This document shows positions 37,052 to 48,698 of a stretch of 64,000 nucleotides of DNA, piece by piece; the stretch's first letter is position 1; each line of letters starts with the position of its first letter. The notes below the pieces were generated by a model that saw nothing but the letters and a program-made list of their open reading frames with translations, made no database searches and was not told where the DNA came from. The translations under genes were made by a program, and so were the position numbers. This DNA comes from Sporodiniella umbellata (Eukaryota; Mucoromycota; Mucoromycetes; Mucorales; Rhizopodaceae), in the NCBI GenBank assembly GCA_025677835.1, contig JAIXMR010000020.1, positions 124,001 to 188,000 of the forward strand. The letters run 5' to 3'.

Positions 37052-40000
37052 TTAACCAAGGGGTTTCTGCTGTGTGGTATCGTAAACGCGAATGATCTTA
37101 TTTTGGTCGCTGTCGTTTTGTGAAAATGCATACCCTCTATTTCTCTTGAGTCTTTGAATCCTTCGGACCTTATTTACTGCTTGTCTAAATCTATCCATGC
37201 GAGGTCTATAGTCGGGTAAATTATATTTTTGAATTTCTTGTACAAAATGGTAAGGAAGAGGTCGATACATCCTTTTCGTACTATAGAGACTGGTTAGCAA
37301 AAGATATACGCCCGTAAGTTAGATACACTTTACTATTTCCAAAGAAAATCACGCAAATTGCAGACAAAGGGTACAAGTAGTACAAACAACCAAAAGTTAA
37401 CATTTCCCCAAAGCATTGGCACAATGCCAAAGTATTCAGGAAACACATCAACTGAAATAGCTGAACCAACATATGATACCAAAGGCAAATACAAAAACCA
37501 AATAAGCATAGACCCTGGAATAGCGATCACAGTATACTTGGTCCAGACGCTAAATGAAAAGTAAGTATGTGCTAGCATAAATTTTGAGGTTTTGAACATT
37601 TACTCAGTAATAAGTGCGCCTTTACACAGAATACATCCAAGGACAGCTGTAAATACAGTCGCCCCAACCCACCATTGCCCACCTGCCCAGGCGTTTCTGA
37701 AAACGCCATCTGTACTTAATGCACCTACGCCAAGGAAAAACAAGACCAACGAGTGGAATACTGCATTCATGAACCAGCCCCAAAATTTCTTTTGGTTAAA
37801 AAACTCGTTGGTTTGCCCTAGCATGTACATTTGAGGATATTTATCGAGCATCCTTGCTGATACAAACTGATCAAAGACACCAATACTCAGAGGTGGCAAG
37901 AAGGTAAATATTACGTTAAAGCAAGACATAGTCCAGGATTCATACAGGGTAGAGCCAGAGAATCCATTATAGAAGGCGTACTACAAAAAAGAAAGAAGAA
38001 AAAAAGGAGGGAAAGGTCAACTCATCTGACCTGTTTGTTTTGTTTGAGAGCTTTCGCCCAACTTACCCAAAACTGTGTAAGATACATTGCTACATTTTTG
38101 TAAAAATAAAAGAAAATCATCTTACTTAATCTCTGGTAGGCCCATGCACCATGAACAAGTAAAAGTTTCTTTAAATACTTGAACTGGGAGATTGCAAAAT
38201 CTGCGCTACGAGCAGCTTGTAAACCCTCTACACCGCTTATGCCTACACCGACATGAGCAGCCTGGATCATAGAAACATCATTTGCACCGTCTCCAATAGC
38301 TAGAAGAATTGACTTGTCGTATTTCTTTACCAGTTTGACAACAAGCGCTTTTTGAAGAGGAGACACGCGGCAGCAAATAACAGCTTTACACAAGACAGCC
38401 AAGTCAAATAGAATTTTTTCAATGTCTTTTTCCAAAGCAAATGACAGTGCCTTTCCATCAATAACAAATGCTAGTGGCTATTTAATCAACTAGTTAATAA
38501 GCCTAATAATTATGACAATAAAAGAAAGAGGGAGCTTAAAAACACTTTGTGTACCTCAAGTTCTTCGCCTCGCTGTATGGCGTTATTGACATCCTTAAGC
38601 TTTGCCTCCAAAAAGCTCTTTGTTTCCCAATGGCTTTCCTGATTACAAATGATAAGACTCATATCTTCGTTCAACAGTTTGCATGAGTATCCAATGTTGA
38701 TCGCTGTTTCTTGTCTATCGCCTGTCAGAACCCATACACGAATGCCAGCCTCCTGTAGTGTGTGAATAGTGTCAGGAACTCCTTCTTGCAGTTTATCTTC
38801 AATAGCTGTTGCACCCAATAAAAACAAGTTCTGCTCTATCATTTCGGCAGCCTTATCAAGTTCTTCTGAACGGTTCACGAGAGTAGTAGCAGCTTTGTCA
38901 TATACTTGAGACCATCGCACATATTCGTCTTCAGGAATTTCTCTCATTGCAATACAGAGTGTCCGAAGACCTTCAGAAGCGAAATCCTCCAAGTGAAGTA
39001 GCGTATTTTCTACAAAAGGATTGTTTTCTGCAAGTCGCTCAAGAATAACTGTGTCTGCGCCTTTACAATACAGCTTAATATTTCCGTCGGGGCCACGGAT
39101 AATAGCCGACATTCTTTTTCGAGTGGAGTTGAATTCGCAAACGTTCAAGACTTGATATTCAAAACTTTGGTCGCGTTGTGTACATGCAATTGAGTTTGGT
39201 TTACGCGTCTGTCGGTAAACAGTATCATGTTAAATAATTAAGTCCTTTCACCTCTTTTTTTTTTCTTGATTATATCTTACGTGAAATATATAATTGAGCA
39301 TGCTAGCACCTTTTACAAGAGCTCCCTCATCAGGTGATGATGCTTGGTAAGTTATTTGATCCGAGCCTTCTTGCGTTTCCGGAATTACAGTATGACATGT
39401 TGCTAATAACGTTAGGAATTCATTAATTATGTTTGAGGTGGGGTGCGACTTGAGATGGTCCTGTAACTGTGTGAATGTGTATTGTAAAGTTGGATCAGTC
39501 ACGCCATCCCTTGCTTGTTTGTCTGCTTCAACTTTATCAGCATAAGATAATCCGCCTATAGAACATTCTCGGAACTGCATTTCGTTACAAGTCAAAGTAC
39601 CAGTCTTATCCGAGAAGACAAATTTAACCTGGCCCAACTCTTCAATTAAACTACTACTACGAGCTACAGCTGCTGTATCTGTAACGTCATAATACATGTC
39701 TAAATCCGATTGGATCAAAAAGGATAAAAGAAACTTGACAATCTCCATTGTTACCATTAAACTGATGGGAATAAAACTGTTGAAAAGAATCAAAAACGTA
39801 AGGATATCATAGCCAAATTCCTGGGCTCTTGTATAATTCAAAGTTTGTTTTAAATAGCCTTCTGTGTACGCTCCCTTTTGGATCTAGTAAAAAATTGGAA
39901 TGTCAGTATATGTTGAGTAGTGCTATGTATGTGTAACTCATTTACAGAAAAAACTAAGCCTCCCACTGCACATGCAACACTCATGATTACTAGAATAGAA

Positions 40001-41580
40001 AACAGGTACAAAATGTTTCGGTTGGTAATACGTGTAACATTTGACACTTTTGAAGGCTTTTTGCTAATTAAAAAAATTTAAGTTGTTTGCTAAAAAATCG
40101 GCATTTTACCTTGAGTTCAACATAAGCTTTGTTTCATGTCCAGTAAATACCACAATACCGTATACCCATAGAGTGTTACGAAGTTGCGCACCTCTTAATA
40201 GCATTTGAGAAGGATCCAAGGGGTGATCCTTTGCTTTTCCCATATCACTTGCAGATACAGAAAGCACACCATCATAGTTGTAAAGTCGATTGTTGGGCTG
40301 TTCGCTTTTAATCGTACCTTGAAATTGAGACATATCCACAGGACTCAATATATTAGATGTCTCTGGCAAGGCCTGTTTGATCTTCAAATTCACTTCTCTA
40401 TTTCCAAAAAAAAAAAAAGGGGTGAGAGAGAGAGAGAGAGAGAGAGAGAATAAAGAGAAATATGTCAAAAAGAGCTCTATATAATAGTTGACTTACCCAT
40501 CCAAATTACTCGTTTCGATATAACACAATCCTTCAGGTTCGGAGCTGCTAACCAGGATTAAATCAGCTGGAAAGTTTTCCCCACTCTCAACACGAAGAAT
40601 ATCTCCAACTTTGATGTCTCTCCAAGCTTTTTCTTCGAACTGTGTGCCAACCAATACCTTGGCCTTTTTAGCGTTCAGCTCTGAATCAGATCGATGCACT
40701 CCCTGTCAAAATTATAGGAATAAGATATTAAAAAAAAAAAAGATCGATGTTTTGTTTAAATACCCAGTCCTCAACCGATTCTTTGATGGCAGTAATCAAC
40801 AATACAATAACCAACGGTGCCAGTGTTGTGTATTTCGAGGTTGGTGAAATGCCAGGAATTTGCTGAAGAAGTTTTTAAGGGTACTGTAAGCTTAGCGTAA
40901 ATATTTTAAGCTGAAACTTACCTGTATACCAGAAATAAACAAGAAAAACAAGTTGGCATATTTAGAGAATTCCTCGTACAAAAATTTAGGTAAAAAGGTA
41001 AAAATGGTATACTTGGCAGTAAAAACACGGTTGTGCAAGTAGTTTTGCTGATCGTTTAGGTCTGAATTATTGATATATATGATTCGTTCTCCTGTCATCT
41101 CTTTTACTCTAGTTTTTCCTATTAGCTGTAAAAAGGCACCTTTAATGTCAAATTTTGGTTTTCTCTGTTTTTCAGGTGGAGGGTGGGATATAGGTCGATG
41201 CATCGGGATCTCGTTTTTTGGATTCATTGTGCTCATTTTGTCATATCGTCCAGCTATTGGTCCTCGATTATTCAGTAACTGTAAGTCGTCTCCATCTTCT
41301 TCGTAAAAAGAACCTTGAAAAACATAAATATCTGAGCTCTCTTTCTTTTACTGTTTGTACCTTCATCCATGGCGAACGATGAATCGCCTCTTTTCAAATG
41401 AGCCTTATGTTGTATAGGAGTTGGTGGTTCCTGATGCAAAGTAGAAGAAGAAGTGCTTTTAGCGTAAGAATGCGTTGTGTAATTGTTTTGCGAATCTATT
41501 GAATCTTGATGCTGGCCAGACCCAAACTCAGATGAGTCTTCAAACGGGTTGCGTTCTGTTTTTTTGTTGTATGACGCCAC
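37052..41580 (-). CDS. DRS2: P4-type ATPase, phospholipid flippase (Drs2 type)
   Basis: Moves aminophospholipids to the cytosolic leaflet of trans-Golgi and endosomal membranes, usually with a Cdc50 partner. Visible blocks include [63 protein letters not shown] (the DGET-type A domain), the P4-specific [100 protein letters not shown] and [18 protein letters not shown] and DLDMYYD group it with Drs2 and Dnf enzymes. The N-terminal exon is open to 41580 but starts at GTG. The first ATG in it is 41370, near its 3' end, so an upstream coding exon joined at the TTGTTAG acceptor (about 41590) is likely. One intron holds a (GA)13 repeat. Confidence 0.93.
40424..40449. repeat. GA microsatellite, (GA)13, in a flippase intron
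   Basis: Thirteen GA units on the plus strand within an intron of the DRS2-type gene. On the coding strand this is a CT tract followed by poly-T, near the 3' splice site before [10 protein letters not shown], where it may serve as polypyrimidine tract. Confidence 0.85.
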
Positions 41581-43356
41581 TTTATAAACGCTAACAAGAA
41601 AGAAAAAGAGAAGAGGAAGAGAAAAAGAGAAAGAAAAGAAAAAAGGAGGGCGGAAAATAAGCTTTTGATTCCCCCTGTTTTCTTTTATTACACTACTTTA
41701 TTCGGTTCTTTTCTCCCTTTTAAATTAAAGAAACCGATTCCATAAAGATTGTGTTACTCAAATATACTTCTTTTTGGGGACAATACAATTACAATCAAAA
41801 GTCTTTATTAGTCCAAAACACAGTAGCAAAACCCAAATAAGAAGACTGTTACTTTTTTTGGTGGCTATTCATACCAAAATCTGTAATTTCGTTGTTTACT
41901 TGAGTATTTTAAGCGGTTTAAGCTATAAGCTTTTAACAGTTTTTTTTTAAAAAAAAAATTATGAGGGATATACATGTAGGAGATATATCTATCAAAGGAA
42001 CTCAAGACGATTCCCTAGTTATACTACTTTTGTTTTTAAAAATAAACATGTCTTTAATTAACAACGCTCAGTCTCTAAGTTTATTCTTAATCTGGTATGT
42101 TAGAGCAGCTGCTTGTTTTTTGTTTCATACGATTACGCCTGTATGAAACTAAAAGTGCACTCTTTAAAGCAAAAAAAATACATTGTTTGTAGCTTTACTA
42201 TATTGTTGTAATAAAACCAGTATAAAGTAGAGGTTTTACTTATTTTCATTTTTTGAAGATCATTTTATAAAGTTAAAGAACATATTTTCGTATCGTTCTC
42301 TTGTAATATTACTTCTTTAAGTAAAAGTTAAGGCTTTTAGAGGAAATTTGTTTCTATTGTATATAATTTCGACTCTTAGTTATGTGTAGCGAATTTTCGC
42401 TCAAGCACTACTAAATTTTAAGCCAACTTCAAATATAGTATTGGTGATATTTTCCAAAGATTGCGAGTAACGACGGTATGTGGTCTGTACTAAATTGCCT
42501 TCGTCAGAGTTCTGATCCGGCATTTTTTCAAAGCTCTCAGTTTTTAGTTAAGTCTTTTTGAATATGTAAAGCAAAAAGAGCTTCCCACCATATAAGCAAA
42601 TGTTTTTTTTTAAAAAAAAAGAAGCCAAGCAAAATTGTAATGATTTCCTATCCTCTGTATTTCAAATAAAAACAAATGTCACTTTATGGGGCTAGGCTGT
42701 AAACGAATATACTATATAAAACGCAGACTATTACCTACATTACAAGACCTTTTTTTTAACGTGACATAAATATCCTTTATTTTAATTGTAGTACGGAACT
42801 ACACTGCTGTTTTAAGCCTGCTGTTACAAACACGCCTCTGAAAGGACAACTAAGTAGAGATACCCATCATCTGTCAATTATGGTGCGTTAAAGGCTAATG
42901 TTTGGCTTAGTTAAGTTATTGACAATGGAGTAGATTAAAACAGTCAATTTATAAAGGCTTAGATTAGATTAATAGATGTACTGAAAATCAAAAACGCTTA
43001 GGCAAATCTATGGAGTTAGTTGAAGCTCGGTTTTAATCATAGAGTAATTAGATTTATTGAGAAGCTTCAGATCTCTTTATTAGTGAACCATAATGAGGTT
43101 TTTTAAGTTCTTATTAAACTAATGTGCTAGACCTGTTCTCTAAAAAAAAAAAAGTGTAGGGTTTTGAAAACCTTTGTGAAAAAAGTCTATTTTTATGAAA
43201 AAAGTGGTATTAAAAGGCAAGTTCATTAAAGTTATTTAAAGAAAACAAAAGCCGTCCCTTGACCGCATACACTAAAAAAAGAATTTATACGGAGCCTTAA
43301 AAGAAATGATCTACAACTCAAAACCAAAGTATCTTTCTTTATTTGCTTTATGAGAC
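41581..43356. other. Divergent spacer between the flippase and CAS1 genes
   Basis: About 1.8 kb. The first 100 bp hold a purine-rich tract (pyrimidine-rich on the flippase strand) that probably contains the flippase leader and an upstream intron. Two T-run/A-run inverted pairs occur near 41941-41959 and 42604-42620. No convincing gene is seen. The frame at 41961-42146 is short and AT-driven. Confidence 0.5.
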
Positions 43357-45871
43357 ATGGGCACTTCCACTGAATCAAAACTCACGCAATATATTAAAGC
43401 GAGTTGCCTAGTGGGGTTCTCTTTCGTATTTTTTTCAGTCTTTGGAAGGTTCATCTATGGTAATTGTCTTCATTCTTTTTCTTTTTTTTTCGAAGATATT
43501 AAAAACACTCTTAGAGTCTAGAGATCACAGTAGATGCTCAAGTTTACTCACTTCAGGATGGTGGACAGATAGTACATATACTAGCTGGCAACCCTCTGGG
43601 TGTATGATGCATAAATACAAGTCTTCAGAGATTTCAGCCTGTTTGAATCATTCCAATGTTGTTTATGTTGGAGACTCTATCATCAGAGAGCAATTTTTCT
43701 CCGCTGCCAAGCTCATTGACCCTACTGTCAATACTTCTGGCGAAGCGCACAGCGACAGAAAGTTTGATTTTAGTAAAGAAAGTCTAGTCTATGAATTTTT
43801 GTGGGATCCGTTTTTGAACAAGACCGATTTTTCGCGCACACCTCGGTCCAGTCTGTTAGTAGTAGGAACTGGCCTATGGCAAATGAGATACTTAGAAGAC
43901 GTTTATTATGAAGAATGGAAGAAAAATGTAGACAAGCTTCTTGAATCCATAAAGAAATGGCCACTAGCCGACGCAATCATTCTAGCCCCCGTAGAAATGC
44001 CCCAATATAAAAATTTAGGCGAAGAGCGAGCCCTTACTATTACTGCCGAGAAAGTCAAGAGGATGAATGCATATTTGCAAGAAAGACAAAAGGCTGATAG
44101 TAGCTTGAATATTCCTTTTGTATGGAACGACCTTGCTTTAACAGCTGCAAACACAACAAATGATGGGCTTCATTTTAGCTCAGCCGTAACAACCGCGCAA
44201 GCCCAGATTACATTGAATTACAGGTGCAACAATCAGCTTGAAAAATCCTTTCCTTTTGAAAATACTTGTTGCTTTGATTACCCAAAACCCAGATGGTACC
44301 AAAATGCGCTTTTCTTTTTCTTTTTGATCTGGATTCCTATCGGCTATTTCATTATATCTAATTCAGGTAAATAACTAATACTGTAACACCTTTTTTTATT
44401 TACAAATACTCATGCTTCATCAGGTTTAAGTTCGAGTTTGATACAAAAACCATTCCCTGAACAAAAAGTGAGCCAGGCGCTCTTCGTTTTTGGTTTGTGT
44501 GTAATTTATATGTACTTTGGCGATAGAACCCAAATGTTTGGAAAAATCGAAAAGCACTTTGACGTCTCCACATTTGCTATAATGATGATTGTGGCTGGGA
44601 TTTTGGGAGTAAGCAAACTCAAAACCAAGACAGAGGGAGATCAAGGCTTTTTAAATCGTCATCAAACGGACGAATGGAAAGGGTGGATGCAGGTCATCAT
44701 TTTGGTTTATCACTTTTGTGGGGCATCTCGTATTTCCGGTATCTACAACGCTGTACGTATTTTGGTAGCTGCCTATCTTTTTCAAACAGGCTATGGACAT
44801 TTCTTTTTCTTTTACAAAAAAGCAGACTTTGGTGTTGCCCGTGTTCTCAATGTGTTGGTTCGCTTAAACTTTTTGACCTTTATATTACAGTACTTGATGG
44901 ACACCGATTACATAAGCTATTACTTCACCCCTCTTGTTTCATTTTGGTTTATAGTTATCTGGATCGTAATGTACATAGGCAACCAATGGAACAAAGTACC
45001 GCTGTTTTTATTAAGCAAGCTGGCAGTTTCTTGTGTTATTACCACTCTTTTCATTCAAGTGCCTGGCGTCTTAGAGTTTGTGTTCAATGTACTCCAGATT
45101 GTCTTCAACACTCACTGGAATGCTACTGAATGGCGCTTTAGGTTAGCATTGGACGCCTATATCGTGTATATTGGTATGTTATTTGCTTATGCCTACATAA
45201 AAGCAACAGAGCATAAAGCGATAGAAAACCCCCTGTGGCCCCGTGTCAAGCCAGTAGGCATTATAATCTCTGCACTTTCTATGGTCTGGTACTTCTGGTT
45301 TGAATTAACAAGGGCAGACAAGTTTATCTACAACCGGATTCATCCCTATATCTCTTGGATTCCCATCCTTGGCTTTGTATTTTTACGTAACGCTAACGTA
45401 TACATGCGCAACAACCATTCTGAGTTTTACGCATTCATTGGGAAGATATCGCTTGAAACGTTTATTGGGCAATTTCATATGTGGCTCGCTGCAGATACCA
45501 AGGGTCTTTTAGTTGTACTAGCTAACCCGGATTGGGCGAAGGGCGCAGGGTGGTGGATAAACTGGGGAATATCCAGCTGCCTTTTTATTTTTGTATGTTA
45601 TTACATGAGCCGAACAACACATGAAATATCGACATGGATTTGTACCCAGATGAACCCCCCTAGCCCCGATCTAGACAAATATCAAGCCGTCCCACTCTTG
45701 CCCACTACACAGGAGAATTCGAACGAATCAGAGATCAAGCCAGAAGAAGAGGAGATTTGGTCAGTTGGCGAAGAAAAAAAAAAGAATATAATGCAGAAAG
45801 TTTTGAGCGATACCCGAGTAAAGATGCTCCTATTTTTTGTAGTAATGAGCTTAGTCAACCATGCTTGTTAG
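43357..45871 (+). CDS. CAS1: Cas1p-type polysaccharide O-acetyltransferase
   Basis: Golgi multi-pass enzyme related to Cryptococcus Cas1p and human CASD1, which O-acetylate surface glycans. Three exons (43357-43459, 43515-44366, 44424-45871) sum to 801 codons. The first exon gives MGTSTESKLTQYIK and a signal-anchor (CLVGFSFVFFSVFGRF). A luminal SGNH/PC-esterase domain follows, with VYVGDSIIREQFF (Ser near residue 89), VVGTGLW and the DGLHFSS Asp-His pair near 252-255, after the typical SGWWTD motif. About a dozen membrane helices then form the acyltransferase-like part (GWMQVIILVYHFCGASRISGIYNAVRILVAAYLFQTGYGHF, AFIGKISLETFIGQFHMWL). Extending the second exon upstream would give a shorter start at 43457. 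The spliced start fits better because it restores SxSRC and a proper anchor. Confidence 0.9.
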
Positions 45872-45927
45872 AATATAATAAAGAGATAATAAACAAACAT
45901 ATATATTTCGCAATTTATTAAAGTGCA
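45872..45927. other. Short spacer after CAS1
   Basis: AT-rich 3' region of CAS1 with TATATAT and no gene. The larger gene-poor zone continues to 48253, apart from the small candidates listed. Confidence 0.4.
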
Positions 45928-46133
45928 TTATAGCTTACAAAATCTCATGACAGCATGCTTCTTATTACGTCCATGAACCAAATTGTGTTCTATCGATTTT
46001 GCAATGTACTGCACCGGTACTTTATCCTGCACCAAAAAAAAGATAAGCCGGCTATCAACATGACACTCAACAGAGCTAGATTACATTTTTCAACCGTTGT
46101 GTGCTCAAGTGTAAATCGCTGACTGTCGTTCAT
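45928..46133 (-). CDS. Candidate two-exon micro-gene, 45 aa, unknown function
   Basis: An ATG at 46133 opens a 39-nt exon (MNDSQRFTLEHTT). A GTTGAA donor and a TTTTTTTTGGTGCAG acceptor would remove 68 nt. The second exon (46026-45928) reads DKVPVQYIAKSIEHN and ends HAVMRFCKL with TAA. The two parts sum to 46 codons. The composition is unlike the AT-driven shadow frames and the acceptor is strong. The donor is weak, though GTT donors are used by other genes in this window. I do not recognise a family. It could also be the last exon of a gene with other upstream exons. Confidence 0.25.
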
Positions 46134-47121
46134 AAAAAGAAAGAAAACGAAATCCCAAAGAGGTTAGAACGCTCAAAACACAACTACTACCGATTTAAGT
46201 TGGATGCTCAAAATAGACTTTGGAAAAACAAAAATAAAAATAAAAATCTGCTGCATATTTGATCTACGGAAAGAGAGCGGCATGTCCCGAATACTGTAGT
46301 GAAGCCTAGACTATAGGAGTTAAGAATTTGTCGATCCCAGCTAACTCATATCAGGAAAATTGTTGAGCATTACTTTGCATCCCAACATAATATTAATACA
46401 TACTACTCCCCGTATTACGCCACTCTCTCCTTTCATACTTCTTTGAGCCCTAGTGATTTATTGTTGTTGTGTATTTCTAGACAAAGAAACCAGACATTAC
46501 TACAAAATAGATACAAGGCTATCTGAATAAAAGAAAAAGAAAAAACAGAATACTGTCTGTCATGAGATAGGATTTATATGATCAGGGTGGTGATGTACAA
46601 TACCCCACAACTTTGCTTAAAATGGCTTCCAAAAAAAAACTCGGTTACAGGGCATTACTTGAAGGGTCGTTATGGGTACTTTTTTTTTTTTTTTTTTTTC
46701 AAAAAGTTCATCTGCTGACTTCCTAATATATGGATTCATACAAAAAGAAATCACGGTTGCTTTGATTGGCCTCTGTGAATTTTCTGTATGCAGAATGAAG
46801 ATAGATCTATTTAAGGAGATTTTTTTTAAGGGGTATACCCTAAATAGAGGGTTCTTGTATTCTAGGCCTCTTTTCATTGTTAAAAAAATTTTTTTTTTTG
46901 ATGGTACTATCTGCCAATGATGATTTGTGCTTATGACTATTCCGCTTACACCAATCTCAGCACACAGCTATTACGTTTGTTCAGGGCTGAAAGTCTGAAG
47001 GGATAGAGGGCCTCCTTGTTTCTAATGCCTTATAAATATTTGAGGTCTTTTCTTTCAGCCCTCTCTTTTCTTCCTTTCTTAAAGAGCTCTTATATTCTCG
47101 AGGCCTATACACATAAGAAAA
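46134..47121. other. Intergenic region without a supported gene
   Basis: About 1 kb with a poly-T run at 46679-46699 and a T-rich run near 46885-46900. Frames on both strands here (46617-46920) overlap each other across the homopolymers and look spurious. Confidence 0.5.
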
Positions 47122-47329
47122 ATGTGTGAAAAGTCAAAAGTAAGACCTATCCATGGACTCTTAGTTTCTTACAATACACCTTTCGCGATCAAACCCTTAA
47201 ATTTGGACGGTGGTCAGTGGTAATTGTAGAAAGTATTATAGAAAATTTTCGGTTGGCTAATTATACTTTTGCAGCTCTTGGTGCGGAAAATATGGACACA
47301 AAAGATTAGTCTGTCCTTTGTTGAAGTAG
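47122..47329 (+). CDS. Candidate small CCHC zinc-knuckle protein or relic, 50 aa
   Basis: Exon 1 (47122-47219) runs from an ATG in MCEKSKVRPIHGL to LNLDGGQ. A GTAATT...TTTTGCAG intron of 55 nt leads to exon 2 (47275-47329), coding SWCGKYGHKRLVCPLLK and TAG. The junction creates the first Cys, giving C-x2-C-x4-H-x4-C, the spacing of retroviral-type zinc knuckles that bind single-stranded nucleic acid. The exons sum to 51 codons. It may be a small gene, or the tail of a degraded Gag-like or multi-copy gene. A protein-like fragment (RDVLSTKLCRVIQSLRSVPG) lies downstream near 47825-47910. Confidence 0.3.
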
Positions 47330-48253
47330 CGAACTTACCGCTTGAAGTATGTTATTTTCCTTTATGCCCTATGCAAATAATTGGTCAAAGAAGTTATGTT
47401 TTATTTTGCCTGTCACTGTCCTTAAACTTATGACATGAATATCTGTTTTCCAGCTTCATTTTATGATTTTGCATTAAAACCCTTTTTATTTGTTTCATTC
47501 TCATTGATATGTCATTGTTTTCACAAAAAAAAAAAAAGGCACGTTAAACGGTCATGTAACATACATCTACAAAAGTCAACTTTTTTTTAAGCAAAGATGT
47601 AACGACAAGAAAAGCTTAATGTATGCTTTCTATGTTTTTTTTTTTTTTTTTTTTTTTTTTTTCCATTTTGCTAGCTCTATTGCAGGTATATCATGTACTC
47701 TGTTTAGCGATATAGGTCAAAAAGTTACCAAAAAAAAATCAATTGCCTCAAGTAATTAAATACAGTTTAATAACTGAAGACTCTTATATCGTTTAGATAT
47801 CAATTCAAATACTATATGCAGGCCCTAAAAGAGATGTGCTATCAACAAAACTTTGCAGAGTTATTCAGTCCTTACGAAGTGTACCAGGGATAGAGTTCTC
47901 ACTCGAATAAAAGATTCTCGGCGACACAGGATCGTCAACATTTCAAAAACGGATGTGATTCGTAATATGATGACTATCTCAGCCCAATGCGTATGTTACT
48001 TTTTGCGGAAACAGTTGACATATTTTTAAATTTCAATTTGGCAGAAAAGTGAGTTGGCATACAGCCATAAATATATATAAATATATAAATTTTGTGCTAG
48101 TTTACTTGTGTGCCAACTCTTCCTACAGAAAAATAGCCTCAGTGTTTTCGACTCGTATCGATCTGCACTTTAACAAGACCACACCTAGGCATAAACAAAT
48201 TAGCCTACATATCGGGGTGTTAAACCTGTTTCTTCTTGTAAAAAATAACAACA
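47330..48253. other. Gene-poor region with long poly-T run and a possible coding relic
   Basis: Contains 27 T at 47636-47662 and, on the plus strand near 47820-47910, a frame reading GPKRDVLSTKLCRVIQSLRSVPG before a TAA. That piece looks protein-like but stands alone. I cannot assign it. Confidence 0.4.
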
Positions 48254-48619
48254 ATGCAGAATGAATTTAGCATGGGGGGTAGACCCTCAAGACAGAGAAG
48301 ACATCTTCCTACTTCAGCGACTAGCTCTGTGACTGAAAAACAACCAAGTAAAAGGCACGATAGATTACCGCTGATCAAAATGAATTTCCAAGAGGCTCTG
48401 AAAGAAAATAAGAGTAAATTTAGAAAACAGCATTCATCAAATGAAAAGAAAATAGCCAGCAGCAAACGGAAAATAGTTGTTTGGTGCTTCAGCACTCTTT
48501 GGATCCTCTTTATTTTTTTTCGAGCTCTTTTTGCTCTAAAACAGGAAAACTTTGGAAATTTGAGTCTTGTTCATTTTATTTCAAACATGTTGAATAAATT
48601 GAGTAACGGTAGTACTTGA
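48254..48619 (+). CDS. Hypothetical single-pass membrane protein, 121 aa
   Basis: Single-exon frame from an ATG in good context (AACAACA before it) to TGA. Residues 1-75 are basic and Ser/Arg/Lys-rich (MGGRPSRQRRHLPTSATSS). Residues about 76-94 form one membrane helix (IVVWCFSTLWILFIFFRALF), followed by a short tail. By the positive-inside rule the N-terminus is probably cytosolic. It converges with RPB5, with only 79 bp between stop codons. I do not recognise a family. Its length, context and single clean helix make it more likely real than the other small frames here. Confidence 0.5.
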   Translation: MQNEFSMGGRPSRQRRHLPTSATSSVTEKQPSKRHDRLPLIKMNFQEALKENKSKFRKQHSSNEKKIASSKRKIVVWCFSTLWILFIFFRALFALKQENFGNLSLVHFISNMLNKLSNGST

Positions 48620-48698
48620 AAGGACAAAAAGAGGAAGTCGACGGCTTGTCTATTTTTTTTTTTTTTTTGTATGAATGTTTACTCTTTTTTATTACTAT

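Noticed and set aside
44674..45129. 151-codon second plus frame inside the CAS1 gene
   Set aside because: Overlapping shadow of the acyltransferase helices. The CAS1 frame is continuous through it.
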